DNA of 41,509 nucleotides from contig CALIZL010000071.1 in assembly GCA_938028745.1 (NCBI GenBank), forward strand, positions 1 through 41,509. Direction: 5' to 3'. Position 1 is the stretch's first letter; each line of letters opens with the position of its first letter. A model generated the notes under the pieces. That model had not been told where the DNA came from and did no database searches. It saw only the letters and a program-made list of their open reading frames with translations. Below, one piece after another: positions 1 to 8,197 of the stretch. The translations under genes were made by a program, and so were the position numbers. Origin of the DNA: an uncultured Prevotella sp. GTDB taxonomy: Bacteria; Bacteroidota; Bacteroidia; Bacteroidales; Bacteroidaceae.

Positions 1-2
1 AT

Positions 3-102
3 CAAAACAAACCTTCGCGAGAATCGATTTTTTGCGGCAAGGTGAGCGATTGGTGGATAAAAAACCACTCATAATGTTAAAATCTGTGCTTAAAAGATTA
101 CA
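3..102 (-). repeat. Dispersed ~100-bp repeat, copy 1
   Basis: Reverse-complemented, this stretch aligns base for base with 20129-20228. The shared blocks are TGTAATCTTTTAAGCAC at one end, ATGAGTGG then CCACCAATC in the middle, and ATTCTCGCG(A/G)AGGTTTGTTT at the other. Identity is about 80% by eye. The middle forms a small hairpin (GTGG, T-rich loop, CCAC) in both copies. The copy reaches the left edge of the window, so it may extend further. No ORF is conserved between the copies, which fits a non-coding repeat or structured RNA element. Confidence 0.7.
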
Positions 103-128
103 AAATTTGAGGTGGTAGGATTGCACTG

Positions 129-263
129 CTAGTTGTTCTGGTTTTCCTGGTTCTTCTAGTTGTTCTGGCTTTTCAAACACTTCTGGCTATTCTAGTTTTC
201 CTGTTTTTCCTTGCTTTTCAAGCACTTCTAGTTCTTCTAGTTTTCCTTGTTCTTCTAGTTAAC
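129..263. repeat. 9-bp periodic CTAG-type array, locus 1
   Basis: Fifteen consecutive 9-bp units can be read without a gap. Most begin CTAG, CTGG or CTTG followed by five pyrimidine-rich bases (for example CTAGTTGTT, CTGGTTTTC, CTAGTTCTT). All units have the same orientation. It lies about 100 bp upstream of the first NamZ promoter. Reverse-complemented, its units match those of the arrays at 24329 and 34044 (CTAGTTGTT corresponds to AACAACTAG). No coding sense is apparent. Confidence 0.8.
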
Positions 264-365
264 AAACATTTAGCCCTTGCTTACTTGCTTCTAGCCCTTT
301 TGCAAAACATTAATAACAAACATAAAAATACCTAATTTGCTGTTTCTAATTCTAAAAATTATCGC

Positions 366-373
366 TAACTTTG
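366..373 (+). promoter_or_regulatory. Probable -7 box for NamZ A
   Basis: TAACTTTG matches the Bacteroidetes -7 consensus TAnnTTTG and lies 29 bp before the start codon. The -33 element is weak: a TTTG at 336-339 is 26 bp away, longer than the usual 19-20. Assignment is by consensus only. Confidence 0.45.
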
Positions 374-402
374 CCATGTAAGCAACTAAAAACCGCCCTG
401 AC

Positions 403-1686
403 ATGAAAAAAATTGTTACGATATTGATACTCTTTTGCCTTGTCGCTGTTGTCGGTAAGGCACAAAAAACACGCGTGGTTTGCGGCGACGAACGCACGGA
501 TGCGTATCTGCCCAAGCTGAAAGGCAAGCGAGTGGCATTGTTCGCCAACCATACGGCCGTGGTGCGGGGCAAGCATATCTTAGACTTGCTTATTGATAAT
601 AAGGTGAATGTGGTGGGCGTTTTCGCCCCCGAACATGGGTTCAGGGGTACTGCCGATGCTGGCGAGCATGTTAAAAACTCCACAGATAAGAAAACGGGCG
701 TGCGCATTTTTTCGCTCTATAACGGAAAAGACGGAACGCCTAACATCGACGTGTTGAAGGAAACAGACGTGTTGGTGGTTGACATTCAGGACGTGGGACT
801 GAGGTTCTACACCTATTATATATCCATGTTGCAATTGATGAACGCCTGCGCCAAAACCAAAACCACGATGATGATATTGGATAGGCCTAACCCAAACGGC
901 TGCTATGTAGACGGTCCGGTGCTTGATATGAAATACAAGTCGGGTGTTGGCGCTTTGCCCATTCCCGTTGTTCACGGACTAACGTTGGCCGAAATGGCGG
1001 GCATGATAAATGGCGAAGGATGGTTGGAAGGTGGCGAACCATGCCAGCTCGACATCATTGCATGCCGCAACTATAAGCATTCCACGCGCTACAAGCTGCC
1101 TATCGCGCCCTCGCCAAACCTGCCTAACATGCAGGCCATATACCTATATCCCTCCATTTGCCTGTTCGAAGGCACGGATGTGAGCCTTGGACGTGGCACA
1201 GGCTTGCCGTTTCAGCAGTACGGACACCCCCAAATGACGGGCTATAAATACAGCTTTATACCCCGAAGTGTGCCAGGTGCGAAAAAACCGCCGCAGATAA
1301 ACCAGCTGTGTTTTGGTGTAAACCTAAGCCACAAACCCCAAGAAGAGATTATTAAACGAGGCTTCGACCTCACGTATGTCATCGATGCTTACCGCAACTT
1401 AAACGTCGGCGAGCGCTTTTTCACACCCTTCTTCACCAAGTTGGTGGGCGTGGACTATGTGCAAAAGATGATTATGGAAGGTCGTTCTAACGAGGAGATA
1501 CGCGCTGTTTGGCAGCCCGAACTGGAAAAATATAAGGAGATGCGGCGAAAGTATCTTATATATAAGGAGGAAGGAGTAAGTAGTAAGGGAGTAAGTAGTA
1601 AGGGAGTAAGTAGTAAGGGAGTAAGTAGTAAAGGAGTAAGTAGTAAAAGGAGTAAAGGGCGAAGGAGTAAAGGAGTAAAGAGGTAA
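403..1686 (+). CDS. namZ: Exo-beta-N-acetylmuramidase, NamZ/DUF1343 family (paralogue A)
   Basis: A 427-residue secreted protein with a signal peptide (residues 1-20, cleavage likely after GKA). It should release non-reducing-end MurNAc units, or disaccharides, from PG glycan strands in the periplasm. Visible DUF1343 signatures are PEHGFRG (76-82), DIQDVGLRFYTY (127-138), DRPNPN (160-165), HGLTLAEMA (191-199) and EGTDVSLGRGTG (256-267). The glutamate of PEHG is the expected catalytic residue from work on B. subtilis NamZ (family knowledge, from memory). A second paralogue lies at 9532. The family normally ends near the RRKYLIYK segment (about 384-391), as paralogue B does. Here translation continues for about 37 residues through five GVSSK repeats and a basic end encoded by an intergenic-type repeat. 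The tail is probably not functional enzyme. Founding gene of the salvage island. Confidence 0.9.
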   Translation: MKKIVTILILFCLVAVVGKAQKTRVVCGDERTDAYLPKLKGKRVALFANHTAVVRGKHILDLLIDNKVNVVGVFAPEHGFRGTADAGEHVKNSTDKKTGVRIFSLYNGKDGTPNIDVLKETDVLVVDIQDVGLRFYTYYISMLQLMNACAKTKTTMMILDRPNPNGCYVDGPVLDMKYKSGVGALPIPVVHGLTLAEMAGMINGEGWLEGGEPCQLDIIACRNYKHSTRYKLPIAPSPNLPNMQAIYLYPSICLFEGTDVSLGRGTGLPFQQYGHPQMTGYKYSFIPRSVPGAKKPPQINQLCFGVNLSHKPQEEIIKRGFDLTYVIDAYRNLNVGERFFTPFFTKLVGVDYVQKMIMEGRSNEEIRAVWQPELEKYKEMRRKYLIYKEEGVSSKGVSSKGVSSKGVSSKGVSSKRSKGRRSKGVKR

Positions 1687-1798
1687 GTAGTAAAGGAGAA
1701 AGTAGTGAAGGAGAAAGGAGTAAAGGAGAAAGGAGGAAGGAGGAAGGAGTAAAAGGAGGAAGTAGTAAAGGAGCGGGTAGTAAAGGAGAAAGGAGTTA
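1573..1798 (+). repeat. Purine-only repeat array, partly coding
   Basis: Five 15-bp units (GGAGTAAGTAGTAAG) at 1573-1647 are followed by looser 7- and 8-bp units of the type GGAGTAAA and GGAGAAA up to about 1798. The plus strand is almost wholly A, G and T with very few C. The first 114 bp are translated as the C-terminal tail of NamZ A and the rest is intergenic, so the array crosses the stop codon at 1684-1686. Confidence 0.85.
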
Positions 1799-1850
1799 AG
1801 CCAATAGCCCATGTCCTCTTTAACTTTGAACTCATCAATTTGTAGGCTTG

Positions 1851-1938
1851 TTAACTCGTTAACTTGTCAACCCATCCACTCGTCAACCCGTCAACTTGTC
1901 ACCCCTTAACCTCTTCGGCTCATCAACTTGTCAACAAT
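1851..1938 (+). repeat. 8-bp array TYAACTYG upstream of symporter
   Basis: About eleven 8-bp units of the form TTAACTCG, TTAACTTG, TCAACCCG, TCAACTTG run up to 20 bp before the symporter ATG. The same unit type occurs at 6341, 8045 (different orientations) and 12239, each time just upstream of a gene of the same island. Confidence 0.8.
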
Positions 1939-1957
1939 ATTTAAATCAACACTAATT

Positions 1958-3409
1958 ATGACCCCACTAGCAATCTTAGCAACCGTTTTGGCCTATTTCG
2001 CCGTTTTATTCATTGTTTCGGGCCTTGCCCGACGCAATGTGGATAATGCCGCTTTCTTCACCGGCAGTAGGCAAAGCAAGTGGTACATGGTGGCGTTTGC
2101 AATGATTGGGGCCAGCATATCGGGCGTTACCTACGTTTCGGTGCCAGGCATGGTGGCGCAAAGCGGCTTTGGTTATCTGCAACTGGTGTTGGGATTTATC
2201 GCCGGTCAGCTCATTGTAGCCTTCGTGCTTACGCCCTTGTTCTATCGTTTGCAGCTTACATCGGTTTACGAATACCTGCGCAACCGCTTTGGGCAGCAGG
2301 CCTATCACACGGGGGCATGGTTCTTTTTCATCTCAAAGATGTTGGGCGCGGCCGTTCGTCTTTTCCTCGTATGTTTCACCTTGCAGCTTTTGGCCTTCGG
2401 TCCGTTGGGCATACCCTTTTGGGTTAACGTGGCCTTGTCGGTGGGTTGCGTGTGGTTTTACACCCACAAGGGCGGCGTTAAGTCGGTAATTTGGGCCGAC
2501 TTGATTAAAACAGCCTGCCTTATCGTGTCGGTGGCATTGTGCATTTGGTTCATCGCGGGCGACTTACAGCTATCGTTTGGCGGCGTGGTGAGCCACATTA
2601 GCCAAAGCGACATGAGCCGCATGTTCTTCTTCGACGACGTAAACAACAAGCAATTCTTCTTCAAACAGTTCTTTGCCGGCATCTTTACCACCATCGCCAT
2701 GACCGGCTTAGACCAAGATATGATGCAGCGCAACCTGAGTTGCCGCAACAGCAGGGAGTCTCAAAAGAACATGGTGATTAGCATTCTGCTGCAATTTATT
2801 GTGGTAGCGGCCTTCCTTATGTTGGGTGTGCTGCTCTACGAAGAGGCTGCACGCCACGGACTAACGGCTACTGGCGACCAACTTTTCCCCACCATCGCCA
2901 CAGGAGGCTTGCTGCCGGGCGTTGTTGGCGTGCTGTTCATCGTTGGTTTGTCGGCCTCGGCCTACAATGCGGCTGGCTCTGCACTCACCGCCCTCACCAC
3001 ATCGTTCACCGTAGACATACTTGGGGCAGGCAAGCGCAGCGAAGACGAAGTTACCCGAATGCGCAAGCGTGTACACATAGGCATGGCCGTGGTGATGGGT
3101 TTGTCCATAATCGTGTTCAACATACTGAACAACACCAGCGTGGTAGATGCCGTTTACACCCTTGCCAGCTACACTTACGGCCCCATATTGGGCCTCTTTG
3201 CCTTTGGCATACTGATAAAACGGCCTGTGCGCGACCGCTGGATACCCCTCGTGGCCTTGGCCTCGCCCTTACTCTGTTGGGTGTTGGACCGCCATTCGGA
3301 GGCTTGGTTCAACGGCTATCATTTCAGTTACGAGTTGTTGATACTCAATGCCCTATTCACTTTCGTGGGTCTTTGCCTGCTTATCAAGCGTGGCACGTGC
3401 CCCCAATAA
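1958..3409 (+). CDS. Sodium:solute symporter (SSS family), candidate amino-sugar importer
   Basis: A 483-residue polytopic inner-membrane protein with about 13 hydrophobic segments. The early stretch FTGSRQSKWYMVAFAMIG (34-51) followed by SGVTYVSVPG (55-64) is typical of SSS transporters. I chose the ATG at 1958. An in-frame TTG at 1928 would add ten residues, but they are encoded by the 8-bp repeat array. The stop is 12 bp before the amidase, so the two are likely cotranscribed. In Tannerella forsythia a MurNAc transporter (MurT) sits beside a kinase and MurQ (family knowledge, from memory). Position in this island makes MurNAc or a PG sugar the best substrate guess, but the sequence alone does not show substrate. 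Confidence 0.88.
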   Translation: MTPLAILATVLAYFAVLFIVSGLARRNVDNAAFFTGSRQSKWYMVAFAMIGASISGVTYVSVPGMVAQSGFGYLQLVLGFIAGQLIVAFVLTPLFYRLQLTSVYEYLRNRFGQQAYHTGAWFFFISKMLGAAVRLFLVCFTLQLLAFGPLGIPFWVNVALSVGCVWFYTHKGGVKSVIWADLIKTACLIVSVALCIWFIAGDLQLSFGGVVSHISQSDMSRMFFFDDVNNKQFFFKQFFAGIFTTIAMTGLDQDMMQRNLSCRNSRESQKNMVISILLQFIVVAAFLMLGVLLYEEAARHGLTATGDQLFPTIATGGLLPGVVGVLFIVGLSASAYNAAGSALTALTTSFTVDILGAGKRSEDEVTRMRKRVHIGMAVVMGLSIIVFNILNNTSVVDAVYTLASYTYGPILGLFAFGILIKRPVRDRWIPLVALASPLLCWVLDRHSEAWFNGYHFSYELLILNALFTFVGLCLLIKRGTCPQ

Positions 3410-3421
3410 ATATCATAAACA

Positions 3422-6175
3422 ATGCTTAGACCCGTCCTTACACTAGCAGCCCTTTGCCTTACGGCCCTTGCAACACGGGCACAACAGGCAGCCCCAACGA
3501 CCTTCGCACCCCATTGCGACCAGCCGTTGGTAACAAACACGTCGGCTCCCACCACGCCCACACAGGGCCTTTCGGGCAGACACATCGCCGTTTGGCAAAG
3601 TCACGGCCGATATTATGAGCGCACACTAGACCGCTGGGAGTGGCAGCGCGCACGCTTGTTGCAAACCGTAGAAGACCTCTATACGCAGAGTTACGTGTTG
3701 CCTTTCCTTGTACCCATGCTCGAAAATGCAGGCGCAAACGTGCTGGTGCCGCGCGAAAGAGATTGGAACACGCACGAAGTGGTGGTGGATAACGATGCCA
3801 ACACGTTGTCGCCGAACGCCGTATATAAGGAACGCAATGGGCAGCAAGCATGGCAGCAGGGGCAGGGAGAAGGCTTTGCCTACCGACATAAGGTGTACAC
3901 CGACTTTCAAAATCCTTTCCGCGATGGAACGTTCCGCACCATTCAGTCGATAAAGAAAGGGCAGGAGAGCCTTGCCGAATGGGTGCCAAACGTGCCAAAG
4001 ACAGGCGAATATGCCGTTTACATATCGTATAAAACCGTTCCAGGCAGTACTGCCACGGCACATTACACGGTGTATCATCAAGGCGGAGAGAGCCATTTTC
4101 GCGTGAACCAACAGATGGGTGGCGGCACTTGGATTTACCTCGGCAAGTTTGTTTTCGATGAAAAGGCGGGCCAACAGCATCGTGTTTGCCTAAGCAACAA
4201 CACGGGGAAAGTGGGCGAAGTGGTGACGGCAGACGGCGTAAAGTTTGGCGGTGGCATGGGTAACATCGGCCGGCCAGACGTTAGTGGCTATCCTCGCTTT
4301 ACCGAGGCAGCACGCTATTGGCTGCAATGGGCTGGCGTTCCAGACAGCGTTTACTCGGAATCGCATGGCGAAAACGACTATACCGACGATTATAAAAGCC
4401 GTGGAATGTGGGTGAATTGGCTTGCGGGCGGCTCGCAAAGTTACCCCGAAGGGCAGGGACTTAACGTGCCCATCGACCTATCTTTGGCATTCCACAGCGA
4501 TGCAGGCGTTACCAAAGACGACCGCACCATCGGCACATTGGGCATATATTACACCCAAAGTTACGACAGCGTGTTTGCCAATGGTGCCTCGCGATACCTC
4601 TGTAAAGACCTTACCGAGGGCGTGCAAAACAGCATATTGAACGACATTCGCGCACTGTACGAGCCGCTTTGGAACAGTCGCGGCAGTCGTGATGCCTCGT
4701 ATTTCGAGGCTCGCACACCGCGCGTTCCTGCCATGTTGCTCGAATTGCTTTCGCATCAGAACTTCGCCGACATGCGTTACGGCCTCGACCCGCGCTTTCG
4801 TTTCACCGTGAGCAGGGCCATTTATAAGGGCATGTTGCGCTTTATATGCGCCCAACGGGGGCAAACGCCCATTGTTGCACCCTTGCCCGTAGACCATCTT
4901 TCGGCATCGCTTAAAGGCAGAGACCAAGTGGAACTGACGTGGAACGCCGTGGCCGACACGCTGGAACCATCGGCCATGCCCGACCGATATATCGTTTATA
5001 CCCGTCTGGGTAACGGCGCATTCGACAACGGCAAGGTGGTGAAACGCAACCGATATGTGGCTCGTATTCCGGCCGATGTGGTGTGTAGTTTCCGCGTTGA
5101 GGCCGTGAACAAGGGCGGAAAGAGCTTTCCTTCAGAGACGATGGCCGTGGCGCGATGCTCGGCCAGCATGGGAAAGAAGGCGTTAGTGGTAAACGGATTC
5201 GACCGCGTTTGTGCGCCTGCCGACTTTGTTGCGCCTGCGCCCATCGACACTTTATATGCCGGTTTCCTCGACAACATCGACCACGGCGTTCCTTATCTGC
5301 AAGACATCAGCTACACGGGGAGTCAAAAAGAGTTTAACAGAACCTTGCCTTGGCTCGACGATGATTCGGGCGGATACGGTGATAGCTATGGAAATGAGGA
5401 GACAAAGGTGATTGCCGGAAACACGTTCGACTATCCCGCGCTGCATGGCGAGGCCATATTGAAAGCGGGGCTGAGCTTTGAATCGTGTGCCAACGAGTGC
5501 TTAGACAAGGCCGAAGACAGCTACGTATTTATTGATTACATACTGGGTAAGCAGTGCCAAACCAAGATGGGACGTGGAAATGTGCGCCCCTTGATGTTTA
5601 AAACCTTTGATGCGAAGGTGCAAAAGGCTTTGGCGGAGTATGCACAGCGTGGCGTTCACCTGTTTGTTTCGGGTGCATACGTGGGTAGCGACCTTTGGTG
5701 TAACCCGTTGGCCAAGCCCTTAGAGAGCGACCAACGCTTTGCCATGGAGGTGCTTAAATATAAGTGGCGCAACTCGCGCGCTGCCCTTACGGGTAGTGTT
5801 CGCATGGTGCGTTCGCCGCTACAACTAGGCGTGGGCGAGATGAACTACGCCAACACGCTGAACGCGGAGCAATATATAGTGGAGTCGCCCGATGCCATCG
5901 AGGCGGCCGACTCAACGGGATATACCGTGATGCGCTATCCCGAGAACAACCTCAGTGCGGCGGTTGCCTCGCAAGGTAGCTACAAAACGTTCGTTATGGG
6001 GTTCCCCTTCGAGAGCATCACGCAGGCTTTCTGTCGCGAGAAACTGATGAAAACCATCGTCGATTTCTTTATGCGTCAGCCCCACGAAAACATTTCGCAC
6101 GACCCCAAAGGGGATGGGAAGAAGGCTAGGCACATCACTTCGTTTACCGGAGAAGAGAAAAAGGTGAAGAAATGA
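3422..6175 (+). CDS. Secreted N-acetylmuramoyl-L-alanine amidase-like protein with golvesin-like and FnIII domains
   Basis: A 917-residue protein with a signal peptide (1-20). An Amidase_3-like fold appears split: the first half carries WQSHGRYYER (His61) and VPRERD (Glu112), and the second half carries LAFHSDAG (His358) and LLELLSH (Glu441). These would be the zinc ligands and catalytic acid. Between them, about 175-280, lies a golvesin C-terminal-like beta domain (segments AEWVPNVPKTGEYAVYISY and TWIYLGKFVF), probably a glycan-binding insert. A fibronectin type III-like domain follows at about 488-580, then a C-terminal domain I do not recognise. Such proteins are often labelled xanthan lyase, but the His/Glu pattern and neighbours favour cutting the peptide from PG. 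The last residues (EEKKVKK) are encoded by sequence resembling the AAAGGTGA array that follows, so the 3' end may be eroded. Confidence 0.75.
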   Translation: MLRPVLTLAALCLTALATRAQQAAPTTFAPHCDQPLVTNTSAPTTPTQGLSGRHIAVWQSHGRYYERTLDRWEWQRARLLQTVEDLYTQSYVLPFLVPMLENAGANVLVPRERDWNTHEVVVDNDANTLSPNAVYKERNGQQAWQQGQGEGFAYRHKVYTDFQNPFRDGTFRTIQSIKKGQESLAEWVPNVPKTGEYAVYISYKTVPGSTATAHYTVYHQGGESHFRVNQQMGGGTWIYLGKFVFDEKAGQQHRVCLSNNTGKVGEVVTADGVKFGGGMGNIGRPDVSGYPRFTEAARYWLQWAGVPDSVYSESHGENDYTDDYKSRGMWVNWLAGGSQSYPEGQGLNVPIDLSLAFHSDAGVTKDDRTIGTLGIYYTQSYDSVFANGASRYLCKDLTEGVQNSILNDIRALYEPLWNSRGSRDASYFEARTPRVPAMLLELLSHQNFADMRYGLDPRFRFTVSRAIYKGMLRFICAQRGQTPIVAPLPVDHLSASLKGRDQVELTWNAVADTLEPSAMPDRYIVYTRLGNGAFDNGKVVKRNRYVARIPADVVCSFRVEAVNKGGKSFPSETMAVARCSASMGKKALVVNGFDRVCAPADFVAPAPIDTLYAGFLDNIDHGVPYLQDISYTGSQKEFNRTLPWLDDDSGGYGDSYGNEETKVIAGNTFDYPALHGEAILKAGLSFESCANECLDKAEDSYVFIDYILGKQCQTKMGRGNVRPLMFKTFDAKVQKALAEYAQRGVHLFVSGAYVGSDLWCNPLAKPLESDQRFAMEVLKYKWRNSRAALTGSVRMVRSPLQLGVGEMNYANTLNAEQYIVESPDAIEAADSTGYTVMRYPENNLSAAVASQGSYKTFVMGFPFESITQAFCREKLMKTIVDFFMRQPHENISHDPKGDGKKARHITSFTGEEKKVKK

Positions 6176-6180
6176 CTTTT

Positions 6181-6330
6181 AAAGGTGAAAGGGTGAAAGG
6201 GTGAAAAGGTGAAAAAATGGCTAACGCCGTCAAGGCATTTGGCTTAACTCCTAAAGCTGAAAGGGTGAAAAAATGGCTAACGCCCTCTAAAGGTGAAAGA
6301 GTGAAAAGGTGAAAAAATGGCTAACGCCAC
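6181..6330 (+). repeat. 8-bp AAAGGTGA array with conserved ATGGCTAACGCC tail, locus 1
   Basis: Three modules follow one another. Each is a run of 8-bp units (AAAGGTGA, AAGGGTGA) ending in AAAAATGGCTAACGCC; in two modules a short GGCATTTGGCTTAACTCC follows. The array starts five bases after the amidase stop, and similar bases already appear in the last codons of that gene. The same module occurs at 12154 and 33868. No plausible ORF results. Confidence 0.82.
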
Positions 6331-6340
6331 CAAGGCATTT

Positions 6341-6486
6341 GGCTTAACTCCATAACTCCATAACTCCTTAACTCCTGAGCTATTGGCTTAACTCCTTAAC
6401 TCCTTAACTCCTTAACTCCTTCTCTCTAACTCCTCAACTCCTACCTCCTCACCGCTACTCTCTAACTCCTCAAAATAACTCGTAAA
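6341..6486 (+). repeat. 8-bp TTAACTCC array upstream of glycosyltransferase
   Basis: Repeated TTAACTCC and ATAACTCC units, decaying into CTCAACTCC and CTAACTCC variants, run to about 20 bp before the ATG at 6505. Together with the preceding array it fills the whole 329-bp gap between the amidase and glycosyltransferase genes. I see no consensus promoter here. Confidence 0.8.
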
Positions 6487-6504
6487 TTAATAAATAACAA
6501 CGAT

Positions 6505-7911
6505 ATGAAGAAAATAACTTGTTTCGTACCTTATATAGATGAGTCGCAGGCAGGCAAAACCTTGTCGGCATTGCGCAATTCGCAGTTGGTAGACAAGGTT
6601 GTTTGCCTTGACGAACCTGTGTTTAAGTCGGAAACCATCCGCCGAATAGCCGCCGAGAGCAAGGCCGATTATGCCTTGGTTTATACCAAAACCACCACGT
6701 TAGAGTTGGGTTACATGGCCTTAGAGCGGCTTTTGCAGATTGCGCAAGACACGGAGGCAGGGCTGGTTTACGCCGATCATTACCAAGTAAAGGGCGGCGA
6801 ACTGGTTAAGGCACCCGTTATCGACTACCAAAAAGGTTCGTTAAGAGATGATTTCGACTTCGGTTCGGTGCTCTTCTTCGATGCAGCTGCCTTGAAAGAA
6901 AGCGTGCAACGCATGACAGAAACTTACCAACACGCTGGCCTTTACGACCTACGGCTGAAACTAAGTCAACGCTATGCGCTGGTGCACGCCAACGAATACC
7001 TGTACAGCGAGGTAGAGGAAGACAACAGAAAGAGCGGCGAAAAGCAGTTTGATTACGTTGACCCGCGTAACCGCGACCGACAAATTGAGATGGAAAAGGC
7101 ATGTACGCAGCATCTGAAAGAGATTGGCGGATACCTTGAACCCCATTTCGAGGATATTGATTTCAGCCAGGGCGAGTTCGAAGTTGAGGCATCGGTGATT
7201 ATCCCCGTTCGCAATAGGGAGGCCACTATCGGTGCTGCCATCGAGTCGGTATTGAGACAACAGACCAAGTTTAAGTTCAACCTCATCGTCATCGACAACC
7301 ATAGCACCGACGGAACAACCGAGGCCATCGACGCATTTAAGGCAGATGGGCGCGTGGTACACCTTGTTCCCGAACGCAACGACTTGGGCATTGGCGGCTG
7401 TTGGAACTATGGCGTGAACTCCACTCACTGCGGAAAGTTCGCCGTTCAGCTAGACAGCGACGACCTTTATAAGGACGAACACACGCTGCAAACCATCGTC
7501 GATGCCTTCTACGAGCAAAAGTGCGCGATGGTGATTGGTTCGTATATGATGACCGACTTCGACCTGAACGAACTTCCCCCTGGCGTTATCGACCACAAAG
7601 AATGGACACCCGACAACGGCAGAAACAACGCTTTGCGCATCAACGGACTGGGTGCGCCCCGTGCTTTCTACACGCCCGTGCTGCGTTCCATCGGCTTGCC
7701 CAACACCAGTTATGGCGAAGACTATGCTATGGGGCTGAACATTTCGCGCCATTATCAAATCGGGCGCATCTATGATGTGCTCTATCTATGCCGCCGTTGG
7801 GGAGGAAACTCCGATGCTGCACTGAGCATTGAGAAGGTAAACGCCAACAATCTGTACAAGGACAGGATAAGGACTTGGGAGTTGGAGGCGCGAATACGTA
7901 TGAGGAAATAA
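6505..7911 (+). CDS. Tandem GT-A (GT2-like) glycosyltransferase
   Basis: A 468-residue cytoplasmic protein without signal peptide or clear membrane segment. Residues 229 to about 460 are a GT2 domain: SVIIPVRNREATIGAAIESV at 230-249, LIVIDNHSTDGT at 260-271, LDSDD (316-320, the metal/nucleotide-sugar DXD motif) and GEDYAMG as the probable catalytic acidic pair. Residues 1-225 look like a second, divergent GT-A fold (start MKKITCFVPYID, and VYADHYQVKGG near 89-98 in place of a DXD). A transferase is unexpected among PG-degrading enzymes. Acceptor and donor cannot be read from sequence. It could act on a recycled amino sugar or simply be carried with the island. Array-filled gaps flank it on both sides. 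Confidence 0.82.
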   Translation: MKKITCFVPYIDESQAGKTLSALRNSQLVDKVVCLDEPVFKSETIRRIAAESKADYALVYTKTTTLELGYMALERLLQIAQDTEAGLVYADHYQVKGGELVKAPVIDYQKGSLRDDFDFGSVLFFDAAALKESVQRMTETYQHAGLYDLRLKLSQRYALVHANEYLYSEVEEDNRKSGEKQFDYVDPRNRDRQIEMEKACTQHLKEIGGYLEPHFEDIDFSQGEFEVEASVIIPVRNREATIGAAIESVLRQQTKFKFNLIVIDNHSTDGTTEAIDAFKADGRVVHLVPERNDLGIGGCWNYGVNSTHCGKFAVQLDSDDLYKDEHTLQTIVDAFYEQKCAMVIGSYMMTDFDLNELPPGVIDHKEWTPDNGRNNALRINGLGAPRAFYTPVLRSIGLPNTSYGEDYAMGLNISRHYQIGRIYDVLYLCRRWGGNSDAALSIEKVNANNLYKDRIRTWELEARIRMRK

Positions 7912-7953
7912 GGGTAAAATAGGTGAGTTTATGAGGTTTTGAATTTTTCAGTT

Positions 7954-8062
7954 GGTGAGTTGTTTAAGTTTTGAGTTGCTGTTCTTTATGCAATGAAGGC
8001 TGCAATGCTTGGATTTAAGAACTAAAAACAACTGAATAACTTAGAAACTTAAACAACTCACC
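7954..8062. repeat. 18-bp perfect inverted repeat upstream of AmpG-like gene
   Basis: GGTGAGTTGTTTAAGTTT at 7954-7971 is perfectly complementary to 8045-8062, with a 73-bp loop. The arms are themselves made of 8-bp-type units in opposite orientations, so this gap holds a palindromic arrangement of the ACTC/GAGT array. It could form a long stem in RNA or single-stranded DNA. Confidence 0.75.
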
Positions 8063-8098
8063 AGCTTAAAACGCACACCCTCACCCCCTCATAAACTC

Positions 8099-8197
8099 AA
8101 AACTTACCAGCTCATGGCCCCATAAACTCATGAATTCCCCCAACTCATGAACTAAAAAACTCATGAACTAAGAAACTTATAAACTCATGAACTCAAA
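8099..8197 (+). repeat. 8-bp AACTCATG array that includes a start codon
   Basis: Units AACTCATG, AACTAAAA, AACTCATG, AACTAAGA, AACTTATA, AACTCATG, AACTCAAA can be read in 8-bp register. The ATG inside the last AACTCATG unit (8187-8189) is the start codon of the AmpG-like gene. The preceding part of the 275-bp gap holds looser copies and the inverted repeat at 7954-8062. Confidence 0.78.

Noticed and set aside
1399..1838. Two long minus-strand open frames rich in Leu, Phe, Thr and Ser across the purine array
   Set aside because: They exist only because the array has few stop codons on that strand. Composition is repetitive, and they overlap NamZ A and non-coding repeat.
1928..1957. TTG start adding ten residues to the symporter
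   Set aside because: The extension is encoded by the 8-bp array and precedes a normal first transmembrane helix that starts well from the ATG at 1958.
3422..6175. Calling this protein xanthan lyase
   Set aside because: The label is common for golvesin-like proteins, but an Amidase_3-like His/Glu set is visible and no polysaccharide lyase motif is seen.
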